The notes under the pieces are model-generated. The model made no database searches. It saw only the letters and a list, made by a program, of their open reading frames with translations, and had not been told where the DNA came from. A stretch of 15,618 nt of DNA, taken from assembly GCA_900770295.1 (NCBI GenBank), contig CAAGJQ010000064.1:1-15618 (forward strand). Reading direction: 5' to 3'. Shown here in pieces: positions 1-6,462 of the stretch (the first letter of the stretch is position 1; each line of letters starts with the position of its first letter). The stretch is from an uncultured Oscillibacter sp. GTDB taxonomy: Bacteria; Bacillota; Clostridia; Oscillospirales; Oscillospiraceae. The position numbers and the translations under genes were made by a program.

Positions 1-26
1 AAAGAGGGGGCTGCGGCCCCCTCTTT
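1..26. terminator. Hairpin terminator of an upstream unit
   Basis: Perfect 11-bp stem (positions 1-11 with 16-26, AAAGAGGGGGC / GCCCCCTCTTT) closed by a 4-base loop TGCG. The arm ends in TTT, a short run, and the opposite arm begins AAA, so it could work in either direction. It lies at the very edge of the window, so the gene it ends is not visible. Confidence 0.6.
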
Positions 27-203
27 GGAAACTCCCCCGACGGAGCGGCAGCGGAGCCAGAGGTAAGGCGTTTCGATAAGTACCCCGGAATTTGCGGAAG
101 CGTCACAACTTGCGGCATGAGCGCGGGTTGAAAGGCGTGTTTCAGCGCACTCGGATGAGGCGTGGCAAGATTGCGGAAAGCTGGCTAACAACCGTCCGCA
201 TCC

Positions 204-229
204 CCCAAAATGCTGGACAGCATTTTGGG
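204..229. repeat. 12-bp-arm inverted repeat
   Basis: CCCAAAATGCTG (204-215) and its exact reverse complement CAGCATTTTGGG (218-229), separated by GA. In RNA the loop would open to about six bases. No T-run follows (ACCAAGG), so it is not a standard terminator. Confidence 0.7.
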
Positions 230-261
230 ACCAAGGCGTTTTTCTTTTGGACCGTGCACGG

Positions 262-294
262 CCCGTTTTCTTTGGCAAGACCAAAGAAAATGGG
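262..294. repeat. 10-bp-arm inverted repeat with GU-extended stem
   Basis: TTTTCTTTGG (266-275), loop CAAGA (276-280), CCAAAGAAAA (281-290). In RNA the stem can extend outward by CCCG pairing with TGGG (262-265 with 291-294, one G-U pair). G-rich sequence follows, not T-rich, so termination is unlikely. Confidence 0.65.
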
Positions 295-310
295 GGGTGC
301 AAACTCCCTC

Positions 311-339
311 TGGAAAATTCCTCCCGAACAGAGTATGAT
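311..339 (+). promoter_or_regulatory. Probable promoter of the ZIP transporter gene
   Basis: -10 TATGAT (334-339, 5 of 6 consensus bases) with a weak -35 TGGAAA (311-316) at a 17-base spacing. Transcription would start near 346, leaving a leader of about 20 bases that just contains the ribosome binding site AAAGGAG (352-358). Confidence 0.45.
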
Positions 340-365
340 GGACCCATCTGGAAAGGAGCGTATCT

Positions 366-1160
366 ATGCTGCAGCGAGAATTGTTATACGCGGCCCTGGG
401 CACCGGCTTCACCTGCCTTGCCACCGTCCTGGGCGCCGCCATGGTATTTTTCTTCAAAAAGGACCTGTCCCACACCACACAAAAGGTGTTTCTGGGCTTT
501 GCCGCCGGCGTGATGATCGCCGCGTCGGTGTGGTCGCTGCTCATCCCCGCCATGGAGATGGCGGAGGAGGCGGGCAAGAGCATTTTGCTGCCGGTGGGCG
601 GCGGCTTTGTGCTGGGCGGCGCCGCGCTGATGCTGCTGGACGGCCTGCTGCCTCATCTCCACATCGGCAGCGGCCAGGCGGAGGGCCTGCCCGCCCACTG
701 GAAGCGCACCACCATGATCGTCCTGGCAGTGACCCTCCACAACATCCCGGAGGGCATGGCCGTGGGCCTGAGCTTTTCCGTGGCAGCCATGGACACCGCG
801 CCCGGCGCCCTGGCCGGTGCCGTGGCCCTGGCTCTGGGCATGGGCCTCCAGAACTTCCCGGAGGGCGCCGCCGTGTCCCTGCCCATGAAGTCCCAGGGGG
901 TGGGCCGGACGAAGGCCTTCCTCTGCGGCGCCGCCTCCGGCGTGGTGGAGCCTATCTTCGGCCTTTTGACGGTGCTGGTGGCCGGCAGCGTCACCGGCAT
1001 CATGCCCTGGGTGCTGTCCTTCGCGGCGGGCGCCATGATCTACGTGGTGGTGGAGGAGCTGATCCCGGAGGCCCAGCTGGGCGAGCACTCCCACGCGGGC
1101 ACCATCAGCGTGATGGCGGGCTTTCTCGTCATGATGATGCTGGATGTAGTCCTGGGATAA
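366..1160 (+). CDS. ZIP family divalent metal transporter
   Basis: A 264-residue membrane protein of the ZIP (zinc/iron permease) family, expected to carry Zn2+ or another divalent metal across the cell membrane. The family signature is clear: HNIPEG at residues 125-130 in TM4 and NFPEG at 163-167 in TM5 form the metal site, and EELIPE at 230-235 is the conserved TM7 acidic motif. About eight hydrophobic segments fit the family, and the length is normal for the ZupT/GufA-like bacterial branch. A His-containing linker (PHLHIGSGQ, near 96-104) sits before TM4, as in many ZIPs. The ATG at 366 follows AAAGGAG (352-358) at 7-base spacing. It is a single-gene unit with a strong terminator after it. 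The exact metal cannot be told from sequence. Confidence 0.93.
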   Translation: MLQRELLYAALGTGFTCLATVLGAAMVFFFKKDLSHTTQKVFLGFAAGVMIAASVWSLLIPAMEMAEEAGKSILLPVGGGFVLGGAALMLLDGLLPHLHIGSGQAEGLPAHWKRTTMIVLAVTLHNIPEGMAVGLSFSVAAMDTAPGALAGAVALALGMGLQNFPEGAAVSLPMKSQGVGRTKAFLCGAASGVVEPIFGLLTVLVAGSVTGIMPWVLSFAAGAMIYVVVEELIPEAQLGEHSHAGTISVMAGFLVMMMLDVVLG

Positions 1161-1172
1161 ACAGACGCCGTA

Positions 1173-1211
1173 AAAAAACATCCGGTCAATTTTGACCGGA
1201 TGTTTTTTTAT
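1173..1211. terminator. Bidirectional terminator between ZIP and YesL genes
   Basis: An inverted repeat with stem ACATCCGGTCAA / TTGACCGGATGT flanked by an A-run on the left and a T-run on the right. It can end both the ZIP transcript (plus) and the convergent YesL-like transcript (minus), whose stop codon at 1208 lies in its right flank. Confidence 0.9.
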
Positions 1212-1858
1212 GGTTTTTCTTTGAAAACAGGCTCCTGAAGTGCCAGGGTCAGCCGGGCTGCCAGGGCAAAATACACCAGCAGCCACAAAGGTGCCAGACG
1301 GAGGAATGTCCGGGCGTAGAACAGGAATACAATACCAGGGAGCACCCACAGCGCCAGCGCCGCCAAAGAGCGCCACAGCTCTCCCAGCCCCAGCAGAAAC
1401 GCGGAGCGGAGGACCTGTCCGGCGGTGCCGCCCCTCCGCACCAGTACGGCCGGCAGCCACACCAGCGTCGCGCCCCACAATGCGGCGGCCAACAGCAAGG
1501 GCGTCAGCAGCGGGACGCTGTTCATCATCTGCCCCGCAAGCAGCAGCCGCAGATCCAGGGCCAGGAGAATGCCCGCGATCAAAAAGGGCAGCCACAGCAG
1601 CGTGGCCTTTTGAAACAGGCTCCGGAACCGGCGGAAAAACGCCGGGGGAGCGGAGAGGTAGGAGTGCTCGCCGCGCTCCAGCAGCACCGCGTACAAAGCG
1701 GCGGTGGAGGCGCCCACCGTCACCACCGGCACGCAGCATACCAGCCAGCATACATTCAGCACCACCAGAAAAGCAGACTTGCCCACCAGTGTCATAAACG
1801 GGGAGGAATCCCCCAGAAAATCCAGGATACTCTGTCCGAGAGACCGCTTTTTCTTCAA
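1208..1858 (-). CDS. YesL-like DUF624 membrane protein
   Basis: A 216-residue protein with about five hydrophobic segments. The motif CCVPVVTVGASTAALY at residues 41-56 is the hallmark of the YesL/DUF624 family, whose members commonly sit beside carbohydrate ABC importers and LacI regulators; their molecular role is not established. The start is the TTG at 1858, preceded by AAGGAGGA (1871-1864) at 5-base spacing. A longer reading from 1921 is ruled out because its 'start' TTG is the -35 box of the gene's own promoter. It is divergent from the LacI-family gene and shares its operator region, which suggests common control with the sugar importer, perhaps as an accessory membrane factor. Confidence 0.82.
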   Translation of the reverse strand: MKKKRSLGQSILDFLGDSSPFMTLVGKSAFLVVLNVCWLVCCVPVVTVGASTAALYAVLLERGEHSYLSAPPAFFRRFRSLFQKATLLWLPFLIAGILLALDLRLLLAGQMMNSVPLLTPLLLAAALWGATLVWLPAVLVRRGGTAGQVLRSAFLLGLGELWRSLAALALWVLPGIVFLFYARTFLRLAPLWLLVYFALAARLTLALQEPVFKEKP

Positions 1859-1892
1859 AAAAATCCTCCTTCCCACATGGGAGAATGTATCC

Positions 1893-1921
1893 AGTATAGA
1901 CAGGGAACGGCGGCTTGTCAA
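1893..1921 (-). promoter_or_regulatory. Promoter of the YesL-like gene
   Basis: On the minus strand: perfect -35 TTGACA (1921-1916), 17-base spacer, -10 TATACT (1898-1893). Transcription should begin near 1886, 15 bases before the ribosome binding site. This is the strongest promoter match in the window. Confidence 0.85.
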
Positions 1922-1957
1922 CCTGGCGGGCAGGAAGAAGAAAGCCTTTCAGAGTAA

Positions 1958-1971
1958 TGCAAACGCTTACA
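1958..1971. promoter_or_regulatory. CcpA/LacI-type operator, site 1
   Basis: TGCAAACGCTTACA fits the catabolite-responsive element consensus TGNAANCGNWNNCW at every position. It lies upstream of the YesL -35 box and also upstream of the lacI-type promoter. It may be bound by CcpA or by the adjacent LacI-family regulator, since both recognise sites with a central CG. Confidence 0.7.
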
Positions 1972-2010
1972 TAAAAACCGTCAAAACGACCATATAAGGC
2001 TAAAAATTTT

Positions 2011-2023
2011 TATAGTAACTATA
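2011..2023. promoter_or_regulatory. 13-bp palindrome in the divergent control region
   Basis: TATAGT-A-ACTATA, a perfect palindrome around 2017, in an AT-rich stretch between the two operators and just upstream of the lacI-type promoter. It could be a third protein site or only AT-rich promoter DNA. Confidence 0.35.
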
Positions 2024-2041
2024 CAATTTTACGAAAACATC

Positions 2042-2070
2042 TTGATTTTACGTGGGGGAAATGGTAGATT
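2042..2070 (+). promoter_or_regulatory. Promoter of the LacI-family regulator gene
   Basis: -35 TTGATT (2042-2047), 17-base spacer, extended -10 TGGTAGATT (TAGATT at 2065-2070). Start of transcription near 2077, giving a leader of about 80 bases that includes operator site 2. Confidence 0.7.
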
Positions 2071-2123
2071 CTAACTAGAAAAGCGTTGCGGGCACCCGCG
2101 GCGCTTGTATCATTTCAGGAGTT

Positions 2124-2137
2124 TGAAACCGCTTACA
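2124..2137. promoter_or_regulatory. CcpA/LacI-type operator, site 2
   Basis: TGAAACCGCTTACA, again a full match to TGNAANCGNWNNCW and identical to site 1 except at two positions. It lies about 50 bases downstream of the predicted transcription start, a roadblock position, and its centre is 166 bp from the centre of site 1. Confidence 0.7.
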
Positions 2138-2155
2138 TTCAGGGAGGACAACAAT

Positions 2156-3145
2156 TTGAACCCCACGATCTACGATGTTTCCCGGCTGTCCGGCGTGTCC
2201 ACGGCCACCATCTCCAGGGCTTTTTCCAACCCGGAGCTGGTGCGGGAGTCCACCCGGCAGAAGGTGTTTGAGGCGGCGGAGGTGCTCCACTATTATCCCA
2301 ATGCCATCGCCCGGGCCATGGCCCGCCAGCGGACGGACAAGATCGCCTTCCTGATCTGTAAAAAGGACGCCACCATTTTGGATGAGTTCTACGCCGGCAT
2401 CTGCGAGGGCATCATGCGGGAGACCAACAAATCCGTTCACCAGCTGGTCATCTCCACCGCCGCGGACTGGGGCGCCATGCCCAGCACCGCGCAGAACAAG
2501 CAGGTGGAGGGGGTCATCCTGGGCGGCAACGCCCCGGCGGACATGGTGACGGATTTTCAAAGCCGCAACATCGCCGTGGTGCTGGTGAACAACCGCATCG
2601 CCGGTATGGAGCTGCCCTGTGTCATCTCCGACGAGTATGAGGGCGTCCGCCTGGCGGTGGAGCATCTCATCAGCCGGGGCCACCGGACCATCGCCATGAT
2701 CGCGGGCCGGTTTTCCCCCTACATCGTAGGGGAGCGGTACAGCGCCTTTCTCTCCGTCACCCGGGAGCACGGCATCCGGGTGGACGCCCAGCACATCAAG
2801 ATGTGCGAGGCCTCCGTGGAGAGCGCGGCCCAGGCCGCCGCGGAGCTGCTGGGGCAAAAGGACCGCCCCACCGCCGTGTTCGGCGCCAACGATGTCATTG
2901 CCGCCGGCGTCATGAAGGCGGCCCGCCGCCTGGGACTGCGAATCCCGGAAGATGTGGCGGTGGTGGGCTTCGACGATTCCTCCGTGTGCACCATGCTGGA
3001 GCCGGAGCTGACCAGCGTCCATATCAACTGCCGCCGCATGGGGGAGCTGAGCGTGGAGCGGCTGCAGGCGCTGCTGTCCGGGGAGGGGGCGTGTCCCATG
3101 ACCTCGGTGGTGCCGGCGGAGCTGAAGGTCCGGGGCACTACGTGA
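2156..3145 (+). CDS. LacI-family transcriptional regulator
   Basis: A 329-residue repressor of the LacI/GalR family. Residues 4-23 form the helix-turn-helix (TIYDVSRLSGVSTATISRAF), followed by a hinge helix (NAIARAMA, near 50-57) and a periplasmic-binding-protein-like effector domain ending with the typical VVGFDDSS segment and a C-terminal subdomain. In the hinge the usual lever Leu appears to be Met. The start is TTG at 2156, following AGGGAGGA at normal spacing; the upstream ATG at 2105 would place operator site 2 inside the coding region and has no ribosome binding site. It precedes the sugar ABC operon on the same strand and is divergent from the YesL gene, so it is the likely local regulator, with a sugar or glycoside as effector. 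Confidence 0.93.
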   Translation: MNPTIYDVSRLSGVSTATISRAFSNPELVRESTRQKVFEAAEVLHYYPNAIARAMARQRTDKIAFLICKKDATILDEFYAGICEGIMRETNKSVHQLVISTAADWGAMPSTAQNKQVEGVILGGNAPADMVTDFQSRNIAVVLVNNRIAGMELPCVISDEYEGVRLAVEHLISRGHRTIAMIAGRFSPYIVGERYSAFLSVTREHGIRVDAQHIKMCEASVESAAQAAAELLGQKDRPTAVFGANDVIAAGVMKAARRLGLRIPEDVAVVGFDDSSVCTMLEPELTSVHINCRRMGELSVERLQALLSGEGACPMTSVVPAELKVRGTT

Positions 3146-3148
3146 GTA

Positions 3149-3167
3149 TGTAAAATCCCGCTTTACA
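3149..3167. promoter_or_regulatory. Inverted repeat TGTAAA-N7-TTTACA
   Basis: TGTAAA (3149-3154) and TTTACA (3162-3167) with a 7-base spacer, immediately after the regulator's stop codon and upstream of the predicted importer promoter. The half-site TGTAA also occurs (as TTACA) in the two operators at 1958 and 2124, so it may be a variant binding site. There is no T-run, so it is not a terminator. Confidence 0.4.
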
Positions 3168-3183
3168 AAATTTTGCGGAAAGT

Positions 3184-3216
3184 TTGATAGATGGCCGGGG
3201 AAAAACCCGGTATACT
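3184..3216 (+). promoter_or_regulatory. Probable promoter of the ABC importer operon
   Basis: -10 TATACT (3211-3216, 5 of 6). The best -35 word, TTGATA (3184-3189), is 21 bases away, longer than the ideal 17, and no good -35 lies at 17. A non-optimal -35 fits a promoter that needs an activator or is tightly regulated. The start would fall near 3223, at the edge of a perfect palindrome. Confidence 0.45.
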
Positions 3217-3223
3217 CGGTGGG

Positions 3224-3237
3224 TCAAAAGCTTTTGA
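3224..3237. promoter_or_regulatory. Perfect 14-bp palindromic operator candidate
   Basis: TCAAAAGCTTTTGA, a perfect palindrome directly downstream of the -10 box and over the expected transcription start of the importer operon. A repressor bound here would block transcription. It differs from the two operators beside the regulator gene (central GC instead of CG), so it may be bound by a different factor. Confidence 0.5.
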
Positions 3238-3270
3238 AGGACCACCCACAAAGCGCAAGGAGGCGTGCGT

Positions 3271-4110
3271 ATGAAACGGAAGATGAAGGCCAGCACCGTC
3301 GTCAAGGGCGTGGTCTGCGCGGTACTGCTGCTGGCGGCGCTGTTTCCCATTTACTGGCTGGTGGCCATGGCCATCCGGCCCACCAGTGAGATGACGGGAC
3401 ATATCTCGATCATACCGGGAACGCTGACCCTGGAGCATTTCAAGCTGCTGTTCACGGAAAAGGGCTTCGGCCAGGCCATCGTCAACAGCTTGCAGACCAC
3501 CCTGGTCTCCACGGCGCTGTCGCTGGTCATCGGCCTGTGCGCGGCGTATATCATTGCCCGGAGCCGCTTCCGCCTGCGGGTGAAAAAGCCCCTGACGTAC
3601 TGGATCTTGCTGGTGCGCGTGCTGCCGCCGGTGGCGTTCACCATCCCGCTGTACAGCATGTTCTCCAAGCTGGGGGTGCTGTACACCAAGATCCCGGTGG
3701 TTTTGGCGTGCATCCTCATCAATATCCCCCTCATCATCTGGTTCATGATCAGCTTTTTCCAGGACCTGCCGGAGGATATTGAGGAGTCTGCCCAGATCGA
3801 CGGCGCCACGGAGTGGCAGCTGTTCCGGAAGATCGTGCTGCCCCTGGTGGCTCCCGGCATCGCGGCCATCGCCATGCTGAGCTTCATGTACGCCTGGAAC
3901 GAGTATACATACAGCATCATTTTCGTACAGTCCCCCAGCAACTACACAGTGCCCCTGGCACTGGCGGTTTTGAACACGGAGGATAACCTCACCAACTTCG
4001 GTCTGGTGGCCGCCGGCGGCGTTATCTCCGTGATCCCCATCACTCTGTTTGTGATCTTTGCACAGAACTACTTGATCTCCGGTTTGTCAAGCGGCGCTGT
4101 CAAAGAGTAA
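3271..4110 (+). CDS. Sugar ABC transporter permease, MalG-like
   Basis: A 279-residue inner-membrane permease of the carbohydrate uptake CUT1 type (MalG/UgpE-like). It has six hydrophobic segments, beginning near residues 13-35. The cytoplasmic EAA loop, which docks the ATPase, is clear: EESAQIDGATEWQLFRKIVL (171-190) continuing into PLVAPG (191-196). The C-terminus (GLSSGAVKE) is the usual MalG-type ending. ATG at 3271 follows AAGGAGG (3257-3263) at 7 bases; a GTG six bases upstream is less well placed. It is the first gene of the operon; the partner permease is not adjacent but follows the binding protein, an unusual G-B-F order. The substrate is not readable from the sequence but is probably a sugar, oligosaccharide or polyol phosphate. 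Confidence 0.93.
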   Translation: MKRKMKASTVVKGVVCAVLLLAALFPIYWLVAMAIRPTSEMTGHISIIPGTLTLEHFKLLFTEKGFGQAIVNSLQTTLVSTALSLVIGLCAAYIIARSRFRLRVKKPLTYWILLVRVLPPVAFTIPLYSMFSKLGVLYTKIPVVLACILINIPLIIWFMISFFQDLPEDIEESAQIDGATEWQLFRKIVLPLVAPGIAAIAMLSFMYAWNEYTYSIIFVQSPSNYTVPLALAVLNTEDNLTNFGLVAAGGVISVIPITLFVIFAQNYLISGLSSGAVKE

Positions 4111-4169
4111 CAAAAATATCAGCAGGAAGAATGTACAGAAAGCCATCAACAAGATTAGGAGGAAAAGAA

Positions 4170-5420
4170 ATGAAGAAACTGCTCACACTGATCCTGGCTC
4201 TGGCAATGGTCCTGTCTCTGGCCGCCTGCGGCGGTAAGAAGGAAGAAGCAAAGCCCGCCGAGGGAGATGCCCAGGCCTCCAGCGAACCCACCAAAATGAC
4301 CCTCATCCTGCGCGGCGGCACCTATGGCGACGTCATCAAGGCCGCCCTGCCCGCCTTCGAGGCGGAGCACAACGTCAAGTGCGAGGTCCTGGACCTGAGC
4401 TTTGACGACCTTCACACCAAGATCGCCCTGAACGCCCCCAACCCCCAGGGTGAGTACGACCTGTGCATGGTGGACGGCTCCTGGATGGCCGAGTTCACCG
4501 CCAACAACGTGCTGGCCAACCTCAGCGACATGGGGTACAGCTTTGACGACGACATCATCCCCGCCACCACCGATATCTGCATGGTGGACGGCGACATCTA
4601 CCTGGCCCCCTACTTCGGCAACGTGACCGTCATGCTGTACAACAAGCAGCTCATCGCTGACGCCGGCTACGCGCCCGAGGACATCGACACCTTCGCCGAC
4701 CTGATGGATATCGCTCAGAAGACCAACGCCGCCGGCAAGAAGGGCTTCCTCATCCGCGGCGGCTCCGGCGACAACATCGTCTCCGACTTCATCCCCCACC
4801 TGCTGGCCTACGGCGGCTGGGTCGTGGATGAGAACAACCAGCCCACCGTGAATACCCCCGAGTTCAAGGCCGCTTTCGAGAACTACATCGCGCTGTACAA
4901 GCTGGGCGACACCATGGACAAGGATGACATCGTGGCCGCCATCGACAACGGCGACGCCGCTCTGGGCCAGGGCTGGCCCGGCTGGTACGTTCCCACCGCC
5001 GACTCCAACGCCAACTACACCGTCATCCCCACCAAGCTGGACGACAACGACACCCCCAAGAACACCTCCATGTACGGCGTGTGGACCATCGGCGTCTGCG
5101 AGAACAGCCCCAACAAGGAGCTGGCCGTTGAGCTGCTGGAGTACCTGATGGACCCCGAGGTCCAGCTGAGCACCATTGACGGCGGCGGCGTGCCCTGCCG
5201 TTACAGCTGCCTGCTGAACGAGGACGTCCTGGCCAAGTATCCTCACCTGGAGACCGTCTGCGGCGCTCTGGAGACCGGCGTGTATCGTCCCGTCATCGAG
5301 GAGTGGGCCGAGTTCACCAACATCCTGGGCACTGAGATGGATTCCGTCATCCAGGGCGTGAAGTCCATGGACCAGGGCCTGGCCGACGCCCAGAGCGCGC
5401 TGGAAGCCCTGCTTGCCTGA
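4170..5420 (+). CDS. Extracellular solute-binding lipoprotein of sugar ABC importer
   Basis: A 416-residue family 1 solute-binding protein. It starts with a lipoprotein signal peptide: MKK, a hydrophobic stretch, and the lipobox LAAC with the lipid-bearing Cys at residue 20, then a charged Gly/Glu/Ala linker. The mature protein would sit on the outer face of the cell membrane and deliver ligand to the two permeases. The C-terminal part (YRPVIEEWAEFTNILGTEM and what follows) is typical of the SBP_bac_1 fold. ATG at 4170 follows AGGAGG (4157-4162) at 7 bases; an upstream in-frame ATG at 4131 would bury the signal peptide. Codon use is strongly biased to C-ending codons, as expected for a highly expressed protein. 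The ligand is unknown. Confidence 0.93.
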   Translation: MKKLLTLILALAMVLSLAACGGKKEEAKPAEGDAQASSEPTKMTLILRGGTYGDVIKAALPAFEAEHNVKCEVLDLSFDDLHTKIALNAPNPQGEYDLCMVDGSWMAEFTANNVLANLSDMGYSFDDDIIPATTDICMVDGDIYLAPYFGNVTVMLYNKQLIADAGYAPEDIDTFADLMDIAQKTNAAGKKGFLIRGGSGDNIVSDFIPHLLAYGGWVVDENNQPTVNTPEFKAAFENYIALYKLGDTMDKDDIVAAIDNGDAALGQGWPGWYVPTADSNANYTVIPTKLDDNDTPKNTSMYGVWTIGVCENSPNKELAVELLEYLMDPEVQLSTIDGGGVPCRYSCLLNEDVLAKYPHLETVCGALETGVYRPVIEEWAEFTNILGTEMDSVIQGVKSMDQGLADAQSALEALLA

Positions 5421-5467
5421 GTGTTTCCCAGGCCGTTTCCCATCCCTGTCAACTGATCTGACCGCCC

Positions 5468-5495
5468 GTCCGGCGCCGCGAGCGCGGCGCCGGAC
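5468..5495. repeat. Strong intra-operon hairpin after the binding-protein gene
   Basis: Perfect 12-bp stem GTCCGGCGCCGC (5468-5479) with GCGGCGCCGGAC (5484-5495), 4-base loop. It is followed by CCCCCGG, not a T-run, so it should not stop transcription fully. By analogy with hairpins after malE-type genes it likely protects the upstream message or thins out downstream expression, giving more binding protein than permease. A weaker stem (GGTTTCTC / GAGAAAACC, one bulge) follows directly. Confidence 0.7.
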
Positions 5496-5554
5496 CCCCG
5501 GTGGTTTCTCCGAGAGAAAACCGAGACACTGTTCTCAGATTGCGAGGGCACCTT

Positions 5555-6457
5555 ATGAAGCGAACCGCATCACTGACCACGCGCACCGGGGCGCCCCATC
5601 TGGGCGAGCGCGCGTTCCCGCGCCTGATGATCGCACCGACCCTGCTGGTGATGGCCGTCCTGACGGCCTATCCCCTGATCTTCACCCTTGTCTACAGCTT
5701 TACCGACTACCAGTATCTCAAAGGCACAGACGCTGCCAAATTCATCTGGTTCAAAAACTACATCGACCTGTTTCAAAACGGCTATTTCCGCCAGGCGGTC
5801 CTGAACACCATTAAATTCACCATCCTCGCGGTGGTGTTCGAGATGGTCATCGGCCTGCTGATCGCGGTTTTCATCCATAGCCTGAAGCGCGGCCAGAAAG
5901 TCATGCGCACCCTGATCCTGCTGCCCTATCTGCTGCCCGCCGTCACGGTGGCGCTGAGCTGGCGCATGATGCTCTCCTCCAACTACGGCATCGTCAACCA
6001 GATCCTGGAGACCTTTGGTCTTCCGGTCTACAACTGGTTCATGGATACCAAGACCGCCTTCGGCACGGTTCTGCTCATTGACGTGTGGCAGAACGTCCCC
6101 TTTGTCTTTCTGCTGCTGTACGCCTCCCTCCAGTCCGTGTCGGAGGCCCAGTACGAGGCCGCCCGCATCGACGGCGCCGGCGTGGTCCAGCAGTTCTTCT
6201 ACGTCACCCTGCCCAACATCAAAAACGGTCTGGCCCTGTGTGCCCTGCTGCGTACCATCGACACCTTCCGCCTGTTCGAGAAGGTCAACATCCTCACCGG
6301 CGGCGGCCCGGCAGGCACCACCTCCACCATCACCCAGTTCCTCTACAACTATGGCATCAAGAGTCTGAAATTCGGCTTCGGCAGCGCCGGCGCCATCGTC
6401 ATGACCCTGCTGGTCCTGATCCTATCCAGCTTCTACATCAAACGTGCCATTAAATAA
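5555..6457 (+). CDS. Sugar ABC transporter permease, MalF-like
   Basis: A 300-residue CUT1 permease of the MalF/UgpA type, partner of the MalG-like permease. Six hydrophobic segments are visible, the first near residues 25-48. The EAA loop is YEAARIDGAGVVQQFFYVTL (200-219), then PNIKNG, and the following LTGGGP (248-252) is a MalF-type signature. ATG at 5555 is preceded by GAGGG (5544-5548), a weaker ribosome binding site than those of its neighbours, in keeping with lower output than the binding protein. It lies 134 bases after the binding-protein gene, across a strong hairpin, and only 5 bases before the hydrolase gene. No ATPase gene follows, so a shared MsmX/UgpC-type ATPase must energise this importer. 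Confidence 0.93.
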   Translation: MKRTASLTTRTGAPHLGERAFPRLMIAPTLLVMAVLTAYPLIFTLVYSFTDYQYLKGTDAAKFIWFKNYIDLFQNGYFRQAVLNTIKFTILAVVFEMVIGLLIAVFIHSLKRGQKVMRTLILLPYLLPAVTVALSWRMMLSSNYGIVNQILETFGLPVYNWFMDTKTAFGTVLLIDVWQNVPFVFLLLYASLQSVSEAQYEAARIDGAGVVQQFFYVTLPNIKNGLALCALLRTIDTFRLFEKVNILTGGGPAGTTSTITQFLYNYGIKSLKFGFGSAGAIVMTLLVLILSSFYIKRAIK

Positions 6458-6462
6458 CGCCT

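Larger units (their letters stand above)
27..310. other. Gene-free stretch with two large hairpins
   Basis: I see no credible gene here; the open frames through it lack a ribosome binding site and code for low-complexity, basic peptides. It contains two long perfect inverted repeats (204-229 and 266-290, listed separately) and a run of GGCG-, GCGG- and AAAG-rich short words. The composition suggests a structured intergenic repeat or the remains of an upstream 3' region. Whether it recurs in the genome cannot be judged from one copy. Confidence 0.45.

Noticed and set aside
92..1195. Long plus-strand open frame, 367 codons, covering the ZIP gene in another frame
   Set aside because: Low-complexity Gly/Arg/Pro-rich product, no ribosome binding site; it is the GC-driven shadow of the ZIP gene.
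384..1751. 455-codon minus-strand open frame across the ZIP gene and the YesL gene
   Set aside because: Runs through a strong terminator and out of frame with two recognised genes; Gly/Ala/His-rich product with no family likeness.
2075..3022. 315-codon minus-strand frame opposite the LacI-type gene
   Set aside because: Antisense shadow; the plus-strand product has a full LacI-family domain structure.
4155..5246. 363-codon minus-strand frame opposite the binding-protein gene
   Set aside because: Val/Gly-rich shadow caused by strong C-ending codon bias of the highly expressed binding-protein gene.
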